Origin: Nisaea denitrificans DSM 18348
GTDB lineage: Bacteria; Pseudomonadota; Alphaproteobacteria; Thalassobaculales; Thalassobaculaceae
Length of the DNA: 64,000 nucleotides
Assembly (NCBI RefSeq): GCF_000426505.1
Contig: NZ_AUFM01000011.1
Location: 248,001-312,000, forward strand
Direction: 5' to 3'
Position numbers and translations under genes: made by a program. This document shows, piece by piece, positions 62,530 through 64,000 of this stretch; the first letter of the stretch is position 1, and each line of letters opens with the position of its first letter. The notes beneath the pieces are model-generated. The model was given only the letters and a program-made list of their open reading frames with translations. It was not told where the DNA came from and searched no databases.

Positions 62530-62738
62530 GGGAGGGCTTCTTTGGGGATTTGATGCAGATCATATCGCTGGCTGGAGATGCCCGGCGGCAAGTGGTCGGC
62601 ATCTTGCGACATTTCCTCGCCGGGGTCTTCCCTAATGTATCCCCGGTCTCAGTGCCGGTCCGGATTTAGAATCTTTCAAAAAAAATCACCGGTTTCAGAG
62701 TTTCGTGTTGATTTCCCCGCCAGCCGGGTTAATTAATC

Positions 62739-62754
62739 GGTACGAATTTAGTCC
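62739..62754. promoter_or_regulatory. Possible IscR/Rrf2-type site before the suf operon
   Basis: On the minus strand the 16 bases read GGACTAAATTCGTACC, which partly fits the IscR type-1 pattern GACTRWWWYAGTC. It lies 18 bp before the Rrf2 start, consistent with autoregulation. The match is imperfect. Confidence 0.35.
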
Positions 62755-62771
62755 GCTTTATGGACGGTGCG

Positions 62772-63239
62772 ATGCTGAAACTGAACAAGATGACAGACTA
62801 TGCGGTTGTGGTGCTGGGTCAGATGGCCCGGGACCCCGGTCGTGTACGGACTGCTGCGGCACTGTCCGAAACAACGGCGATACCGCTTCCGACTGTCTCG
62901 AAGCTGCTGAAGATCCTTGCCGGCGTGGGGCTCGTAACCTCGCATCGCGGGGCGAACGGTGGTTATTCAGTGGACCGGACGGCGGAGCAGGTGACTGTCG
63001 CGGATATTGTGCAGGCCATTGACGGCCCGATCGCGCTGACGGCTTGCGTGGATGACAGCGACGGCCAGTGCGAGGTCAGTAACTCCTGCCCAATAAGCGG
63101 GAACTGGAACAGGGTGAATCTCGCCGTGAGGCGGGCGCTGGAGGATGTCACTCTGGCTGATCTCCTGGACCCGACGGAAATGTTTCCGTTGCAACCCGCC
63201 GAGGCGGGGACGCGTCAGCCAGTGACGGCTGACCGCTGA
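62772..63239 (+). CDS. Rrf2-family regulator of the suf operon
   Basis: 155 residues from the ATG at 62772 (an ATG four codons upstream at 62760 is an alternative). The Rrf2 winged helix has KMTDYAVVVLGQMA, TTAIPLPTVSKLLKIL and TSHRGANGGYSVDR. Three Cys, in ALTACVDDSDGQCEVSNSC, can bind a 2Fe-2S cluster. This is the SufR/IscR-type arrangement, where the cluster state controls Fe-S assembly genes. It is 55 bp before sufB. Confidence 0.9.
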   Translation: MLKLNKMTDYAVVVLGQMARDPGRVRTAAALSETTAIPLPTVSKLLKILAGVGLVTSHRGANGGYSVDRTAEQVTVADIVQAIDGPIALTACVDDSDGQCEVSNSCPISGNWNRVNLAVRRALEDVTLADLLDPTEMFPLQPAEAGTRQPVTADR

Positions 63240-63294
63240 CGGACGAATTCGAGTGCATTTGAACGAGCGATTAAGATAGCGGGATAACACGATC

Positions 63295-64000
63295 ATGGCG
63301 GCAACTGTCGAGACAATCGAACAGGTCGAGCAGCTCGGAACCGAGAAATACAAGTACGGTTTCGTCACCGACATCGAGTCCGAGATGGCTCCGAAGGGTC
63401 TCAGCGAAGAGGTGATCCGCTTCATTTCGGCGAAGAAGGAAGAGCCGGAATGGATGCTGGAATGGCGCTTGAAGGCCTACGAGCATTTCAAGACCATGGA
63501 AGAGCCGGACTGGGCAAAGGTCGAGTATACACCCATCGATCTGAGCGATATCTATTACTACGCCGCGCCGAAGATCAAGGACCGGCCAAACAGCCTGGAC
63601 GAGGTCGATCCGGAGCTGCTGCGGACCTACGAGAAGCTCGGCATTCCGCTGAAAGAGCAGGAAGTTCTGGCCGGCGTGGTTGCGGTGGACGCGGTGTTCG
63701 ATTCCGTGTCTGTCGCGACGACCTATCGCAAGAAACTCGCCGAATACGGCGTCATCTTCTGCTCCATTTCGGAAGCCATCAAGGAGCATCCGGAGCTGGT
63801 GAAGAAGTATCTCGGCTCGGTCGTCCCGTATTCCGACAACTACTTCGCGACGCTGAACTGCGCCGTCTTCACCGACGGCTCCTTCGTCTACATCCCGAAG
63901 GGCGTGCGCTGCCCGATGGAACTCTCCACATATTTCCGCATCAACGCGGAAAACACCGGACAGTTCGAGCGCACCCTGATCATTGCCGAAGAGGGCTCCT
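63295..64000 (+). CDS. sufB: Fe-S cluster assembly protein SufB (partial, cut by window edge)
   Basis: The first 235 residues or so of Suf[16 protein letters not shown] is followed by the family landmarks [26 protein letters not shown]-like [16 protein letters not shown], and the beta-helix start [27 protein letters not shown]. SufB is the scaffold subunit of the SufBCD complex. The frame is open to base 64000, so the gene continues beyond the window. Confidence 0.95.
   Translation, partial: MAATVETIEQVEQLGTEKYKYGFVTDIESEMAPKGLSEEVIRFISAKKEEPEWMLEWRLKAYEHFKTMEEPDWAKVEYTPIDLSDIYYYAAPKIKDRPNSLDEVDPELLRTYEKLGIPLKEQEVLAGVVAVDAVFDSVSVATTYRKKLAEYGVIFCSISEAIKEHPELVKKYLGSVVPYSDNYFATLNCAVFTDGSFVYIPKGVRCPMELSTYFRINAENTGQFERTLIIAEEGS

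Overview
The window is a chromosomal segment of a GC-rich alphaproteobacterium. I infer this from codon use, from the family matches, and from the arrangement of the choline/betaine genes and the SufB-type Fe-S operon, which resembles marine Rhodospirillales-like bacteria (Thalassobaculum/Nisaea type). The species cannot be fixed from the sequence alone. There are no rRNA or tRNA genes, no CRISPR array and no intact transposase. About 57 protein genes are supported, most in short operons for uptake and breakdown of small organic molecules.

Layout. 0.2-10.7 kb: an IclR-type regulator with an acyl-CoA ligase, a YnjBCD-like ABC importer, a zinc-free oxidoreductase, and a PotABC-like polyamine-type importer that lacks a binding protein. 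10.7-13.4 kb: an aryl-CoA ligase translationally coupled to a flavin monooxygenase of the type that hydroxylates aryl-CoA thioesters. 13.5-21.8 kb: a complete choline-O-sulfate to glycine betaine module (betI-betC-betA-betB) divergent from a choline importer (choXWV). A BetI-type palindrome lies in the shared intergenic region. 21.9-29.7 kb: a ferredoxin-reductase-like flavoprotein, then a GntR-controlled operon (TPP-dependent lyase, CoA-transferase, ketopantoate-reductase-like protein, quinone oxidoreductase) and a DUF1810 gene. 29.7-38.7 kb: a lactate-permease family transporter, an AraC/GyrI-like regulator with a C45 Ntn-hydrolase, a Gfo/Idh/MocA dehydrogenase, a gamma-glutamyltransferase-family hydrolase, and a three-gene beta-keto-acid cleavage (BKACE/DUF849) operon.

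38.8-45.8 kb: a membrane-embedded patatin-like phospholipase whose ribosome binding site lies inside a perfect hairpin. It is followed by the lower phenylacetate/adipate trio (hydratase divergent from thiolase and dehydrogenase) and two small genes. 45.7-47.2 kb is a visibly AT-rich insertion carrying an orphan secreted protein and a cluster of short GGGGACAC/TTAATT repeats. 47.7-50.5 kb encodes AcnB-type aconitase, followed by a decayed lipoate-ligase-like pseudogene. Five copies of an approximately 85-90 bp inverted-ended repeat lie between genes from 33 to 52.5 kb. The right part holds a PAS-like protein, a LysE exporter, a PhnA C-terminal-domain protein, an M14 peptidase, an ArsC-like protein, a three-subunit HcnABC/opine-oxidase-like dehydrogenase with an AhpD-like protein and a hydrolase, a von Willebrand A protein, a large orphan protein, an EamA exporter, and the start of the suf operon (Rrf2 regulator and sufB, cut by the window edge).

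Themes. The betaine module works as one unit: import of choline, hydrolysis of choline sulfate, and two oxidations to glycine betaine under BetI. The other operons look like peripheral catabolic routes that use CoA activation followed by C-C or C-H chemistry. The least explained ones are the GntR-TPP-CoA-transferase operon, the BKACE operon, and the aryl-CoA ligase/monooxygenase pair.
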